DNA of 64,000 nt, taken from positions 62,001 to 126,000 of the forward strand of contig VFIW01000058.1 in the NCBI GenBank assembly GCA_006386115.1. The letters run 5' to 3'. Below are positions 43,529 through 55,800 of this stretch, in pieces. Within the stretch, counting starts at the first letter, position 1. The number at the start of each line of letters is the position of its first letter. Origin of the DNA: Globisporangium splendens (taxonomy: Eukaryota; Oomycota; Peronosporomycetes; Pythiales; Pythiaceae). A program made the translations under genes and the position numbers. The notes under the pieces are model-generated. The model worked only from the letters and a program-made list of their open reading frames with translations, had not been told where the DNA came from and did no database searches.

Positions 43529-44596
43529 TTATGCGGCCATGGCAGTGTGGGATAAAATATCTCGCATGGACATGCTTCGTGGGCATGGTCGCTGCTGCAG
43601 TTGGTGCGGGACTCCCAGCGGTCGTGCGGCGAACGCGTTCTGCTGGTTGGAGTCCTGCGCCTTGTTTTCGTTTTTGAAGGCAGTCAAGATGGAGGCGTCC
43701 ACAAGAAGATTGAGCGTCGGCATGCTGAATGGCGAGGGAGTGGGAGAAGCAGAAGACGGCTTGAGGTGGTTTTGCAATGGACTGACGGTGCGGCCTTGAA
43801 GCTGGGTCATGTGAGGCATCTTTGGAGCCCACGAATCGCTGCTGCTCTGAGCTTGTTGGAAGTGAGCAGGGTGACCGACAGGCAATGGCTTCTTTGGGCT
43901 GATGCTTCGAACCTCAAGGTTGAATCCGTTGTGCGTCGGCTGTGGCGTCAAGAGTGGGAACACCTGCTGCTGTGGAAAGTCCTCGCTGCTTCGTCTCGAG
44001 GACGTCGTTGATTCACAAATCGAAGGACGCGCGTCGGACATGTCAACGTCCGAGTCATCCTCCGAGTCGTTGCCATCGATTGAGTCGACAGTCCAGGTGC
44101 GAAGACCAGATGGAGAAGAGGCATACTGGGGCGGGACATTTGGCATTGGCGACATGTGTCCTTGTGGGAGCTTCACTTGAAGAAGGCGCTTGGCGCTCGC
44201 ACCACGAAGGCTGGAGGCGTTTGGGTGCATCACAGCTGCGGCCAGTGCAGAACCATCCTTCTCGAGCTTCCTTCGCAGGTTCTCGATGGCTTCTAGACGA
44301 ATGCGCTCGACATTCTTCTCACTGCGAAAACCAAGGTATGGCCATCGGCGGATCCCAAGTGAGCGGCAGACTCGAATGAGCGTGCGGCTACTGATACCAA
44401 GATCCTCGGCAGCTTTCTTCGCTGTCAGCGTGAAGAAAGCAGCTAGATGGTCGAAAGAGAGCGTCTTGATTCCGTGACGTGTGTGAACCCGAACCACATA
44501 GGACGAGTAAATGGCTGCAAGTGACTTGTGGCTGCTGCTGGATGCCGGAGCTGCTGAGGTGGTACCTTGGTAGGTCATGGATGCGGAAGGACTCAT
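43529..44596 (-). CDS. RWP-RK domain transcription factor
   Basis: 355 residues from ATG 44596. I choose this start over an upstream ATG at 44806 because a strong initiator match lies at 44643-44660, between the two, so the upstream ATG would not be transcribed. The domain (residues about 45-95) has LSFDHLAAFFTLTAKKAAED, then LGISSRTLIRVCRSLGIRRW. The signature is RRWPYLGFRS, so the second half of RWP-RK (usually R-K) is replaced. The rest is Ser/Pro/Gln-rich and disordered, ending near RSMSMRDILSHTAMA. RWP-RK proteins bind DNA in the nucleus; the target is unknown here. Confidence 0.9.
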   Translation of the reverse strand: MSPSASMTYQGTTSAAPASSSSHKSLAAIYSSYVVRVHTRHGIKTLSFDHLAAFFTLTAKKAAEDLGISSRTLIRVCRSLGIRRWPYLGFRSEKNVERIRLEAIENLRRKLEKDGSALAAAVMHPNASSLRGASAKRLLQVKLPQGHMSPMPNVPPQYASSPSGLRTWTVDSIDGNDSEDDSDVDMSDARPSICESTTSSRRSSEDFPQQQVFPLLTPQPTHNGFNLEVRSISPKKPLPVGHPAHFQQAQSSSDSWAPKMPHMTQLQGRTVSPLQNHLKPSSASPTPSPFSMPTLNLLVDASILTAFKNENKAQDSNQQNAFAARPLGVPHQLQQRPCPRSMSMRDILSHTAMAA

Positions 44597-44642
44597 CTTG
44601 TCTGGTGGCAAGTTGGGTAATTGGGGGCTTGACGACTCCAAG

Positions 44643-44660
44643 TCAAATTGGAAAATGACA
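44643..44660 (-). promoter_or_regulatory. Initiator-like core promoter element of the RWP-RK gene
   Basis: On the minus strand GTCATTTTCCAATTTGAC matches GCTCATTYYNCAWTTT at nearly every position. It ends about 47 bp before ATG 44596. The best such match found in the window; it decides the start codon. Confidence 0.6.
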
Positions 44661-47600
44661 GTTGCTGGGACTGGAGTTACTTGGAAAGACGAAGATTGTG
44701 TCGACACAAAGGAGTAAGCGCGCGAAAGGGCACGAAAGCGGACTTCTTTCAGAGAGCGAGAGACGACGACGGGCGCGAAGTTTGGCGTATTTGACCTTCT
44801 GCACAAAAGTTCGGAGCGCCGTGTGTGTAGCAGGATGAATCAAGTTTTGCGCGGAAGATTGCAACTTGAGTTGTGAGAGCCGCTGTGGCTAAGAAACACA
44901 AAAGCAAGGCAGCGTGGTCGAGTCGGGCTTTTGCCAAAAGCCCACCCTTGCTGCTAACCGCTCAACTGAATCGAAGATGGAAGGAAAACGTGCTGCTCTT
45001 TCTATTGCCGTTGTGGGAGCGAATCGCTCACACAAGTGGCCGCGACTGACAGACACCGTTCGTTTTTGGGAGAACGCGCACGGAAAATGTTCGAACCAAT
45101 GCGTGCCCCGGGGAAGTTTTTGTGTGGAGTGAATGCCGCATGGAGGAAATAGAAGAAAATGAGCAACCAAGACTGCAGAACGAAGCCGTTGTGCGTCACG
45201 CTGGAACACGAATGCCGGCATTAGTACACAGACTTGAAGAAGCTGAAATGAAGAAGAATGTGTGTGGTTTCTCGAATGTAAGGTATGAATCATCGCCTCC
45301 TTTTTGCACCGTGACTTCCTGTTTAATGCCATTTATAGAAGAAAAGGTTCGGCGCCAGCTCCTAAAGGTGCAGGAAAGAAGGTTCCAATGGCCTTTTGCA
45401 GAAGAAAAACGGGACGTGCGCAGCGTCCAGCATAACGTGGAGGTGTCATGCACGAGAGATGATCCATCATGCAGTCAGACTGTTGATGTCGTCGCGAATG
45501 TGCTCTGGCGCATACAAACATCAACACGCAGAAAAATGTAGAATGCAAGTCATTCGGACCGAAATCGAAGATACATCATGGCGACAATATTATGGAAGAA
45601 AATCGCTCAAGAGGGGAAAATCGAAGCAATATAGGGCGAAGGGGAAACAGAGGTTCAGCGTGCTGGCGCGTGCGTGAGTGTAAAAGGACCCAACTTTTGC
45701 CAGCCACCTGAGTGCAATTCCGCGCAAATCAACAGCAAAAGGTCAGTTTCATATTATAGTTTTGCTTCTTTCTGCTTGCTTATTGGTATGCGTTTTCTCG
45801 CGTTTTATTCTTCTTAGTCTTAGTCAAGGCTGCTGTGCTATTGCTTGGTTTGGCAGACTGAGGAAGGCGTTTTCGTGCATGGGTGAACCAGTTCGAGTCA
45901 TTTGCTTCAATTGTTGAGCCCGCCAAGTTCGCAGAACCAGTGTATCGCGCGATCTTTCTCGAGGGGTCTCGGCAGCAGGCGTGCTGGTTTAAGTGTCGTG
46001 CCCGTTTCTCAACCGTCGCGCAGGCTGCAAGACGAGCGCAAGCGATTGGATCCTCCTTCTGGTTGAAATGGCCATTGGAACAATAAAAAGAGGTGGGGAG
46101 AAAAGCGCAGAACTCGCCAAGAAAGCCAAGAAAAGAAGTGGTGGGTGCCACGTTTTCTTTTTTAAATTGAAGACTTGCGTGCGGTGGCTTGTGTTTGGGC
46201 ATCGCTTTCTTATTCAGAATGAGCCCAGCCGCGCAACTGCTCTCTGTTCAACCCACTGATCTGCTCGCTTGCCTCGTTGGTGTTTGGTGGTGCCGATGCC
46301 AACCAAAAAGCGAAGCGGTCAGCAAGAAGGGCAGCGACGCGATGGTGAACAGAAGAGTGGGGTGGTCCGCCCTTCTCTCCAACGGAGCTATTCTTCGTTC
46401 GACGCTTTGTGCCAACACGCACACATCACATGCATACGAGGAGAGAAGAGGCAGAGGTTGACCAAATTCGCCATGCCGTTGGGTACCCCATGTCGTGCAA
46501 TTGCGACGAGACTTGGAAGAAAAGATAACCCATGGATGTCCTGTGAAATGACGAGGCGGGCAACGAGAGCTTTTGACACAGATGCAACGCGAAGCATACC
46601 TGCCATTCTGGCGGGCGAGCTGAACTTTTTCCATGGAAAGAAAACCTGGTCCAACGTTGCCCGTGTCTGAACTTTTTCTTCCACACGTCCGATTTGACGG
46701 ACCTCGTTAAAAGGACGTTGACGTGTACTGGCACCTTAGAATGGACTGCTGACACGATGCAGTGGATGCTGGCGACTTGGGACCAGATTTCCTTAAAGCC
46801 AAGGGTGTCGTCGCGAAAATGACGCGCCAAGCGACCGAAACGGCGCCTTTTAACCACCACGCCGATTGCGTTGGCACTTCTTCTTACAGTGAGCAAATGT
46901 GTGTGCGTGTGTGTGTGCGTGTGTGTGTGCGTGTGCGTGCCAATGGAGCCAGGCACACCTTGAGATTTGTGCTCATTTGATGCCAGCGCAATGCGTCATA
47001 CCGTAATGCACAAAAAAGGTGAAAATGAAAAATATAAAAAGCGTAGAAGAATGCGAGTCCAATGTGGCGTGGGAGCATGAAAGGTCGCGCGCATCCCCTG
47101 TGTCATCTCGCCAATGCGGACTGAACTCTTCGACCATCACGCTCGAGTCGCATCCTCATGGGACTCTGCGTGTCAATCGGCCATCTCATATCCTCGTGTT
47201 GCACGCGTACCTTTTGGTCGCCTATTGGGGTGTGCCTCTGCAGGATCCATGGGCGAGAGAAACTTGCAACTGCCCATTACCCTCGAGATGATGTGCAGGT
47301 GTCTCCTTTCAGTGGATTTAAGACGGAAAAGCGCGAGTCAAGCGGCCTTTGTGTGCGTGTTTTCTACCGAAGAACGGAGGAAATGCCACTCTTTCATGGT
47401 TGCTCGCTTGACTGCATCACCCAAACGATGACTTGACCTGCGCCACCCAAATTGTGATGGCACCTCCGCCAAGAAGACCACCGAGACAGGACGAACGAGG
47501 CAAGTACTGGACGCATGCAGAATCAGTTTTTACTCATCTCGTTCTGCAACACTCCACTTGATATGCGCGGGGCACTAATGGGCTCGTTCACTGGAACGAA

Positions 47601-48204
47601 GCAGCACATGAGCGTCCTATTTGGTCCAAATTTCTGGTTTTCCTCGGAATATTTCGTTCGTTCGACAGCTGCTGTGACATTCATCGCAAACGCGTTCGAC
47701 GGCGCTGTTCGCGATACTGACAAGCGAGACATAGCTGGAAACAGGGACTGTTCGTGTCAAACGGCTCTGGTTTCGCTCGTGGCAGATAGGCAACACAACC
47801 ATCCATGCCTGTAGACTCGTCTGCAATGTGTCCAGCCACGGCACAGAAAACGTCAGCGTTTCTTTCCTTTCTTCGATCGCTTCCACAGCAATTATAGTTT
47901 GCAGATCACCAAGAAGGTTCGTGCGACGCCAGAGCAACTCGAGAGCAGGATCTGGAAGCGCTAATGGCACTGATGGTGCTTTTCCATCGCAGTTGTGCTG
48001 ACGTATGAAGTGGATGCAGTGAGGCTGCGGTCCTATTGGTATATCAGACCAAACGATAGCAACAAAGCCGCTCGCTTTGCCTGGCCCATGAAACAAGTGG
48101 ACCAGCATAAAGGAACTCACTCCTACAGCGTGTGGACTCGACTTTTCATCTTTTTTGTACTATTTCTCTTGCGTATACTATATAAAATCAACCATTTCCT
48201 TCTC
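44661..48204. other. Gene-poor region
   Basis: 3.5 kb with only short or low-quality open frames on both strands. The longest, minus 48120-47617 (167 codons), has no recognisable motif and loses its frame downstream. A GT-rich microsatellite sits at about 46898-46940. No tRNA-like B box or transposase motif was seen. It may hold a non-coding gene or old degenerate sequence. Confidence 0.4.
46898..46940. repeat. Interrupted (GT)n microsatellite
   Basis: Runs of GTGTGT broken by GC at regular spacing. Confidence 0.85.
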
Positions 48205-48853
48205 TTAAAGCGTGGACAACCCGATGCCCTCGTAGCCGCTGCCACTGAGCCCCATGGCCTCTGCCGCGAGCGCCTCCTGCTTGTCGTAATTCACCCACGC
48301 GGCGCACTTTGCTGCCGACTTGTTTCGCATTCGTCGCGATTTGCGCCATGTCGCGTCACGTTCTGCAAAGCGTATACAAAACATATAGGATATCACCACA
48401 ATCGATGAGTACGCGCATGTAGAAACATGAGGAGCTACATGAATCGATAATGAGCGCAAAGCATGGCAATAGACGTACAATCGGGACACCGAGCTCCTTG
48501 CAGAGCGCTTCGGCTTCTGCCCACTTGAGCACGCCGTACTCGAGGCACCACTTCTTGGCCATCTTGCTCTCAGGCCGCTGGTGCAGCAGGCTCTCGTAGA
48601 ACACGCGATCCGCAAAACCCTATTATAAACACATGACAATAATGGCGCTGACAGTCGTGAGTGGATGGATATCCGCCATCAATTTGGAGCAGCAGAGAAG
48701 GCAAAGACTCATAGACTATGGACAGTGAGTGGGTTAGATGAAGAGAAAGGCGCGTATGCTGTAGACACGTACGGGCGAGGGCGTCGGGTGCTTCTGGCCG
48801 GGTTTGCGGTTCGCCTCCTGCTCCTTCGACCATTCCTCCTCTTCGATCTCCAT
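48205..48853 (-). CDS. Small three-exon protein of unknown function
   Basis: Exon 1, 48853-48773, encodes MEIEEEEWSKEQEANRKPG and a few more residues. Exon 2, 48619 to about 48479, encodes VFYESLLHQRPESKMAKKWC and LEYGVLKWAEAEALCKEL. Exon 3 ends at 48205 and encodes KCAAWVNYDKQEALAAEAMG and SGYEGIGLSTL. The first junction is clean (donor GTACGT, acceptor TAG). The second is unsure. The strong donor at 48478 is in the wrong phase for the ERDATWRKSRRMRNK reading, so either a weaker donor inside exon 2 or a later acceptor (before SAAKCAAW) is used. About 120 residues, soluble, acidic then basic. The FYESLL..RPESKMA..WCLEYGVL block looks conserved, but I cannot name the family. Confidence 0.6.
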
Positions 48854-50253
48854 GCTTTTTCGTGCTTGTGTGTGAATGTGGAAAGCGCTTTGGGAGATCT
48901 CTTTCACCCAATCACAGGTATCAAAATTGGGTGAATGGGTTAGTACTAGAATTGTAATTATTTTCGTTTGGATCAATTAGACTCGACTAACATAAAGGAG
49001 TACATGAGAGCAACTAAATTTGGTTTTGAACCTGCACTGTGCATCTATCTGATGTGTCAGCCTTTGTGTGAAGATGTCTGACAGCGATCCCCCGCCAGAT
49101 TGCCCGAGTCATCCATCATCTCGCACGTTTGCATTCTTCCTGTGAGTGTTTGACAACACAGCCGTGCTGGCACACTCCCACATGATTTCTGTGTAAGTTT
49201 CAAGAAAAGAGATGGTCTTCTCGAAGAGAATCTAAGACAGCTTGAAATCTCGCCGTGCCTCGTGGACCAGAAGCTCTTCCGTGAGGCAATCACCAACAAG
49301 TGTTTGTGTTGACACCAATGGCTGGCTGCCCATCACCAACTTGACACCAAACTCGATACCTTCACGCAGGAGAGGTGGCTGATATCTGATTCCACGGGTT
49401 TGATGATCATCATCACTTTGTGCTCACTGCTGTGCACACGCAACCATCGAAAGGGTAAACGTTCAAGTGGCACTATCCACGACCAGCACTCGCTCATGCA
49501 CACAGAGGTTTTCATGTCCAGGTTCATTTTAGCAGTTCACAAATCGATTCATATTTGCAAAACCAGGTAGTGTCATCAGTCTGTGCCTTCTAAATACCGT
49601 TGAATCTCGAAACAATTACACCTTCTTTTGTCATTCTTACCGCCAAGTCTGCAGCTGTAACCAAGGCACCACATCGTTAGATACAGTGGGTGTAACCTCT
49701 GTGGGTTTGGACTCACTTGAACAAACTATGCGAATCAGACGACATGGACCTCCATGAAATGCGGACCTAGAGGGAGGACACATTTAGGATTCTTGTGTTT
49801 CTGCACATCGGTGATGAGGCTTTACAGCGATGCTTGGCGATGGGTGCGCTGATTAAAGAAGACGAAGGGGGCGAGAGTAATGGAAGACAGCGGTAGCCAA
49901 GATCACGAAGAGAAAGAAAACGCGCGTGACGCTGCTTTGGCGACTGGTTAAACAATAGAGCTCTGCAGCAGTGGCGAAGAAGCTTTCCGGCTCGTTCCTA
50001 CTCACGGAGCTCTGATTGCCAGAACGCAAATTCCAATATTTACTGTACACGTCGCAATTGCAACTTCGACGGTCGATGTGGCACCAATGCGTTCGAGCGC
50101 TTCGATTTACGCTTGTTCAGTGGGGAGTTGGAGCTTGGCCACAAAGCGGCAGTTCCTGTTGAAGTCGGCTAACTTATTAGTCAATATTGTGGGGCTCTGG
50201 CAATGTTTGCGCGCTATCGTCCCACCACAGCCTCGCATTGTACACCAGAGACC
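48854..50253. other. Intergenic region before the elicitin-like gene
   Basis: 1.4 kb. Minus 49530-49080 has two adjacent short frames with moderately protein-like composition (LERLPFRWLRVHSSEHKVM; REGIEFGVKLVMGSQPLV) separated by a frame change, possibly a gene relic. I recognise no family. The rest shows nothing. Confidence 0.3.
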
Positions 50254-50604
50254 ATGAAGTTCCTCGTCGCCACTGTATTCACCGCTTCGGTCGTCAGCAC
50301 TGCGTCGGCCGCTGACTGCTCCCCAGCGCAGCAGGCTGCCGCGTTCACGACACTGTCGTCCGCCATCACGGGCACCGACCTCACCAAGTACGCAGAGGCG
50401 TCCGGGTGCAACATGCTGCAAGCCACGGCATCGGTCGGCGACGCCGAGAAGGTCAAGATGTGCGCCACACCGTCATGCCACTCGCTGATCTCGACCGTCG
50501 TGCCTAAGAACCCGCCATATTGCGACCTGCACATCCCAGACAGCAACGCTGAGATGAACGTGTGCTCGCTCGCTTCAACGTTTGAAATCGACTGCACGCA
50601 CTAG
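50254..50604 (+). CDS. Elicitin-like secreted protein with shifted cysteine pattern
   Basis: 116 residues from ATG 50254, which begins a clear signal peptide (MKFLVATVFTASVVSTASA). The mature part follows the elicitin fold: ADCSPAQQAAAFTTL, then GCNMLQATASV, KMCATPSCHSLI, KNPPYCDL and FEIDC. Elicitins bind sterols outside the cell and are recognised by plants. Two oddities: the second cysteine lies 29 residues after the first instead of about 23, and a seventh cysteine occurs in MNVCSLA. After the TAG stop the same frame continues for 29 codons rich in Thr, Ala, Pro and Ser, like the O-glycosylated tail of longer elicitin-like proteins, so the stop may be a recent truncation. An ATG at 50203 is in frame but precedes the signal peptide poorly. 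Confidence 0.88.
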   Translation: MKFLVATVFTASVVSTASAADCSPAQQAAAFTTLSSAITGTDLTKYAEASGCNMLQATASVGDAEKVKMCATPSCHSLISTVVPKNPPYCDLHIPDSNAEMNVCSLASTFEIDCTH

Positions 50605-51216
50605 ACGAGCACCCCCGCGTCAGCAGCTACGACTGTGGCGCCTGTGGTTGCGACGACGACAGCGCCTACCTCGGTGACTCCGAGCTTGATGTGACTGCGC
50701 TGTCCAAGCCGAGTGTGGGTTTCCAAGATAAACTTGCTGTTGCTCGTAATCTCCCCCACGATCTCTCAAATTTGAACTTCCAACCTGTGAATGATTTTGA
50801 TCACAAGTGTGCCTGGCCTGGATTGATTCATCGGATCTGCTAACAGAAGACAACGTGGATGCACCACAAATATCAACCGGTCTAGGCGTCTGGGGAGGTG
50901 AACGTGTGACTCACAGCCAGTGAGTTATGAACCGGACTGCTATTATTTTGTGTGCAAATATGTATCCACAAAAGAGGGTCCGATTCGAAATCCTGTGTTC
51001 AGAAACAGAAACTCAACCTCATCCCACCCTTCTTCGATTGCTTGTCAAACACACTTCACCGTGTTCTGGCATTTTCTCCCACATTGTTTAATGGGTAAGC
51101 TCGATCCCACATCCACATGTAGCACACCTTGTGGGTCTGTCGACGCCACCACAACCTCAGAAAAACAGTCGAGTCGACTGAGCCGCGACACCCCCAAGAA
51201 CGTCAAACGCGTGAAA
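50605..51216. other. Spacer after the elicitin-like gene
   Basis: 50605-50691 is the in-frame Thr/Ala/Pro-rich remnant ending in TGA. The remaining 0.5 kb should contain the carrier gene's promoter; nothing else seen. Confidence 0.4.
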
Positions 51217-52478
51217 ATGGCATCCAAGAAGCCGCAGGAGCACCTGGGCTCCGCTGGCGCCGCACCGGCGTCCGCGGGGGCACCCACGCTCGAGCATATC
51301 TCGTGGGACGAGCTGGACAAGACCAAGTACTTCGTGCTGGGTCCCACGATGTTCCTGGCCGTGCGCGCCGCCGTGTACCCGAGCAACCTTGTCAAGACGC
51401 GGCTGCAGGTGCAGTCCAAGGCGAACCCGCTGTACGCCGGCACGTTCGACGCGTTCCGCAAGATCGCGCGCCAGGAAGGGGTGAAGGGGCTGTACAAGGG
51501 CTTCGGTGCGAGCACGGCCAACGTGCTCACAGGCAACGTATATATCTCGGTCTACGAAATGGCGCGGAAGCTGTTCATGGATAAAACACAGGTACGTCCT
51601 CATGGACATGACGAAAAATGCATCGGATTTTACTCGGTACTAATAGACGGGTATCGTGCGTTGTGTGCACGTATGGCGATTGTAGTTTGGCGAAAAGGCT
51701 GCGAACTTTGCCGGTGGCGCGTGCGCGTCGCTGATCTCGCAGACGATTGTCGTGCCGCTTGATATCGTGTCACAGCGCATGATGATCGACGGCCAGGGCG
51801 TGGATGTGCGCAAGACACGCGAGCGCGCGCGCAGCTTTCTCGCGGTCACCAAGCAGGTGTATCGCGCCGAGGGCATCCGGGGGTTCTATCGAGGGTACCT
51901 GCCGTCTATTGCAACGTACGCGCCGTCGTCCGCGATCTGGTGGGGCTCGTATGGTCTGCTCGTGCCCGTGTATTATAACAGCATGTCGTCGTGGGACATG
52001 GACCCATTCTGGAAGCAAGGTGAGCTATGGAACGCTGCTATTGGAGCCATTTCGATTGTGATTGTGTACTTGAGCTAAACAGCCTGGCGTTTGTGATGTC
52101 AAATTACCACGCAATATAGTGATCTCGCAGGCGCTGAGTGGCGGAAGTGCTGGTTTCATCACTGCTGTCAGTACGAACCCCATGGACATCGTGCGCACCA
52201 AGGCGCAGGTGTACACGCAGTACGGCGCAATAGACACGTTCAAGTACATTATGCAGCGCGACGGCGCGCGAGGGCTCATGACAGGCGTCTCCGCGGTACG
52301 TGTGCGCGCTATTTTCAAGCCATCAAGTCTTTCTAACTTGCTGGACTGACGCAATCATATGTGGCTATGCCTACAGAGAGTGCTGGCGAACGTTCCGTCG
52401 GGCGTGTTGGTGATCTCGTCGTACGAGTTCGTGAAGCGCATGTCGCGCAAGTCGCCTGAGGAGCTCGCTCTGCAGTAG
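51217..52478 (+). CDS. Mitochondrial carrier family protein, SLC25A44-like
   Basis: Four exons in phase: 51217-51591, 51686-52019, 52120-52295 and 52377-52478, giving 328 residues. Three tandem carrier repeats of about 100 residues show the family motif in the forms PSNLVKTRLQ, PLDIVSQRMM and PMDIVRTKAQ, each followed by the GxxGFYRG-type block (EGVKGLYKGF, EGIRGFYRGY, GARGLMTG). The LDKTKYFVLGPTMFLAVRAA start and the PAWWGSYG-like PSSAIWWGSYGLL are what I associate with the SLC25A44 group, which carries branched-chain amino acids in animals. The substrate is inferred from the subgroup and is not certain. Inner mitochondrial membrane. Confidence 0.88.
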
Positions 52479-52819
52479 ACAAACGCACACAGCCACCACC
52501 CCATACAATCGCCAATGCGGATGCCAGCAGCCTGTCTTCTCCATGTGTACACTGCCACTCTCCCCTCCCTCTAGATACCAGCTTTTGCAGCGCATTCGCC
52601 ATTAATCCACTCCATTTAGATGCCTCGATTGTCCATTTGTCCATTGCGTCCCCTCCTGTCTGGACAACACGCATTGTCTCAATATAACTCTTTGATTGGT
52701 CAGAATCATGATGTATTCGCCTCTGATTGGCTATAAACGGAGTCTACTGCCACCTTTCTCCATTGAAGGGGGAGTCTTTGAGCAGAAGAGGACTGGCGGA
52801 TCGCGGACGAGAAGCAGCG

Positions 52820-55800
52820 ATGGAGCGCAATGCCGAGGCAGCAGCGGCCTCTGGAGACAAGCAGGACGACGCGCCCTCAGCAGAGCAGCAGGCGCCCGCC
52901 GTGGCGGTGGACCCGCAGTCGCTCGCGCAGCTGGACGAGCTCCAGAAGCAGCTGAGTGCGCGCGAGGAGCTGCGCACGCAGAACGCGGCCGACGTCGTCG
53001 ATGCGCTGCGCGCGCAGATCGCCAAGGGCACGCTCAAGCTCAAGTCGGACATCAAGAAGTCGTCGGCGTTCGTGAAGAAGCTCAAGGTGCTCACGGAGAA
53101 CAACGCCGACTCGGTCATGAAGGACATCGTGGAGCTCAACCTCACGCGCTACGTGAGCGAGTGCGTCGCGTCGATCGCCGAGGCACCGCTCAAGATCGTG
53201 GACCTCAACGCCGCGGTCAAAGCGATCTCGCTGCTGCACCAGCGGTACGAGGACTTCTCGGCGCTCATGGTGCAGACGCTCGTGTCCGTGTTTGACGCGT
53301 CGTACGGCACCGAGGACAAGACCAAGATCGTCAAGCGCCGGATCATCCTGCGCCTGCTCAGCGAGTTGTATCTCGCGGGCGTGTACGACGACGCGAACGT
53401 GATTGTCGGGATCATCCAGCGCGTGTCGCGTCGAGAGGGCGGCGCACCGAACAAGCAGCGCGGCAAAGGCGCCAACGCGTCATCAGCGGGTGGCTCAGGC
53501 TCGTCGTCGGCGCAATTGGAGGTGCCGCTGCTTGTGAGCTTCGCGAAATCGGTTGGTGTCGAGTTCCTGGGCGTACGTCCGAAGAAATTCAAGGATCTGG
53601 AAATGCAACTTGGTGATAAGTTCGTGACATTGATGGAAAAAGTGCAGAATATGGTGCCCCACGCGATGCAGCGCGAGGCGCTGGCGTGCTTCTCCGAGTC
53701 GTACGAGATGATCTGCAAGTTCTACTTGACGCAGCACGCGACGTTTGTGAAATTGGAGGCGCGGAACGAACGTGAAGAAGCGAATCGCGGCGAAGTCTCG
53801 GATGCGCACGTGCAGGAGCTCGAGAATGCGAAATTGCTCTTTGAGAAACTCCAGACAAGCGTGAATTCCCTAGCGGATGCGCTTGATCGCGAAGTGCCGC
53901 CATTGCCATTGAATAAGGACGACGATGGCAATGGCGGTGGTCTTTCGGTGTGGGAAGGCGACGGAAGTTCGCGTGCGATGCGTGCGGATAGTCCCTTTGA
54001 CGATGAAGACACGCGATCGTTCTACGAAGATTTACCGGACCTCCTCGTGTTGGTACCAGCCGTTGTGCTCGGGCTCACGGAAGCTGATGTGGCGGAACTG
54101 AAGAAGAAGCGAGAGGCGACTGCAGCTGCACCATCGGCTGCCGAAGAAGAAGTCGAGGTCGAGGCGGAGGCTGCTGGAGACGGCGACGCGGATGAAACAG
54201 GAGGAGACGAAGACGATGCAGCGGAGGAGAACGACGACGTTGACGATCGCGCGCAAAGCGAATCGGAAACAGCTTTGGAAGGTGAAAGCAAACCGCCAGC
54301 TCAGGAAAGTTCGGCAGCTGCCTCTGCTTCTTCTACGACGGCGTCAGGAACTAGTGCAGCAGGGTACCACCACCAGCATGACTCGTACTTCAGCTCGTTG
54401 GAGGATCTGGTGAACCGAGACCGTTGCGACAAAGCTGCAGTGGACTTTTGCTACCGCAACTCCAAGGTGAACCGAAGTCGTCTCATCAAGACGTTGTTCA
54501 GCGTTCCGCGCACGCATCTGGAGCTCTTGGCGTACTACGCACGTTTGGTGGCTACGCTGCAGAGTGTGTTCAAAGAAGACATTGGTGGGGAATTGGTGAA
54601 TATGCTCGTGAACGAATTCACGCATCATATCAAGAAACGCAACCAGTTCCGCCTCGAGTCCAAGATCAAGAACATCCGCTTTCTCGCAGAGCTGGTTAAG
54701 TTTAAGATCTGTCCACCGAACGTGGGCTTTCGGTGCCTGAAGAAGTGTTTTGACGACTTCCAAGGTCACAATGTGCTCGTGGCGACGACGTTCCTCGAGA
54801 ACTGCGGTCGGTTTCTCTACTACTCCAAGCACACGCACGTGCGCACGGAGAACTTTCTGAGCATCATGATGAAGCTCAAGTCGGCCAAGAATCTGGACCC
54901 GCAGGCTGAGACGCTTGTCCAAAACGCGTACTACATGTGCAAACCGCCTGAGCGCGTGGAACGCGCGGTCAAACAGTATGACCCGCTGTACCTCTTCATC
55001 ATGAAATGCCTGTACCAAGATCTGAATGAGACCAATGTCAACAGAGTCGTCAAGACGCTGCGCAAGTTGCCGTGGCTAGACAAGACCACGACGGGCTACG
55101 TGTTGAAAGCGATCCTGAAGGTGACCAAGGGCAAAGTCATGCACATGAAGCCGATCTGCGAGGTCGTCAAGGGTCTTTCGCGCTACCACGATGAGCTCCC
55201 GATCTTGCTCATTGATGACGTGCTCGAGATCATCCGTCGTGGGCTGCAGATCAACGATTATCGCGATCATCAGCATAGTCTCGGCGTCGTGAAATTGCTG
55301 GGTGAACTCTACAATTCGGCGCTCGTCAACATGAACGTTGTGTTGGAGACGCTGTACCTCATCATCAACCATTCGCACGATCTGCTGACGTTGCCAGAGT
55401 ACAGTGGCACGTCTCCATCATCGATTCCAGCGACGCAGCTGCAAGAAACCAAGAGGCGATTCCAGCTGGTGCCCGACATGCGGTTCGATCCGCGGGTTCC
55501 GAGCGACGTCGATGGACCAACCGAGGTGTTCCGTATCCGTCTGGTGTGTGCGCTGGTGGATGCATGCAATGGATCGTCGGCGACGGGAAGCAGCGCCACG
55601 AGTGCGCTGACGGATCGCGGCATCTCCAAGGCGCGTCTGAGCCGCTTCATGGTGTTTTTCCAGCGCTACATCTTTTCGAAAACGGAGATCCCTCTCGAGA
55701 CGGATTTCGTGGTCATTGATCTCTTTGAAGCGCTCGCCGTGAGTTTGAAGGACCATTTCAAGAAATTCGAGAGCTGGGAAGAAGTCGATGCTGCTGCGCG

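Noticed and set aside
47617..48120. 167-codon minus-strand frame
   Set aside because: Composition is somewhat protein-like but no family, start context or continuation was found; kept only as a possible relic.
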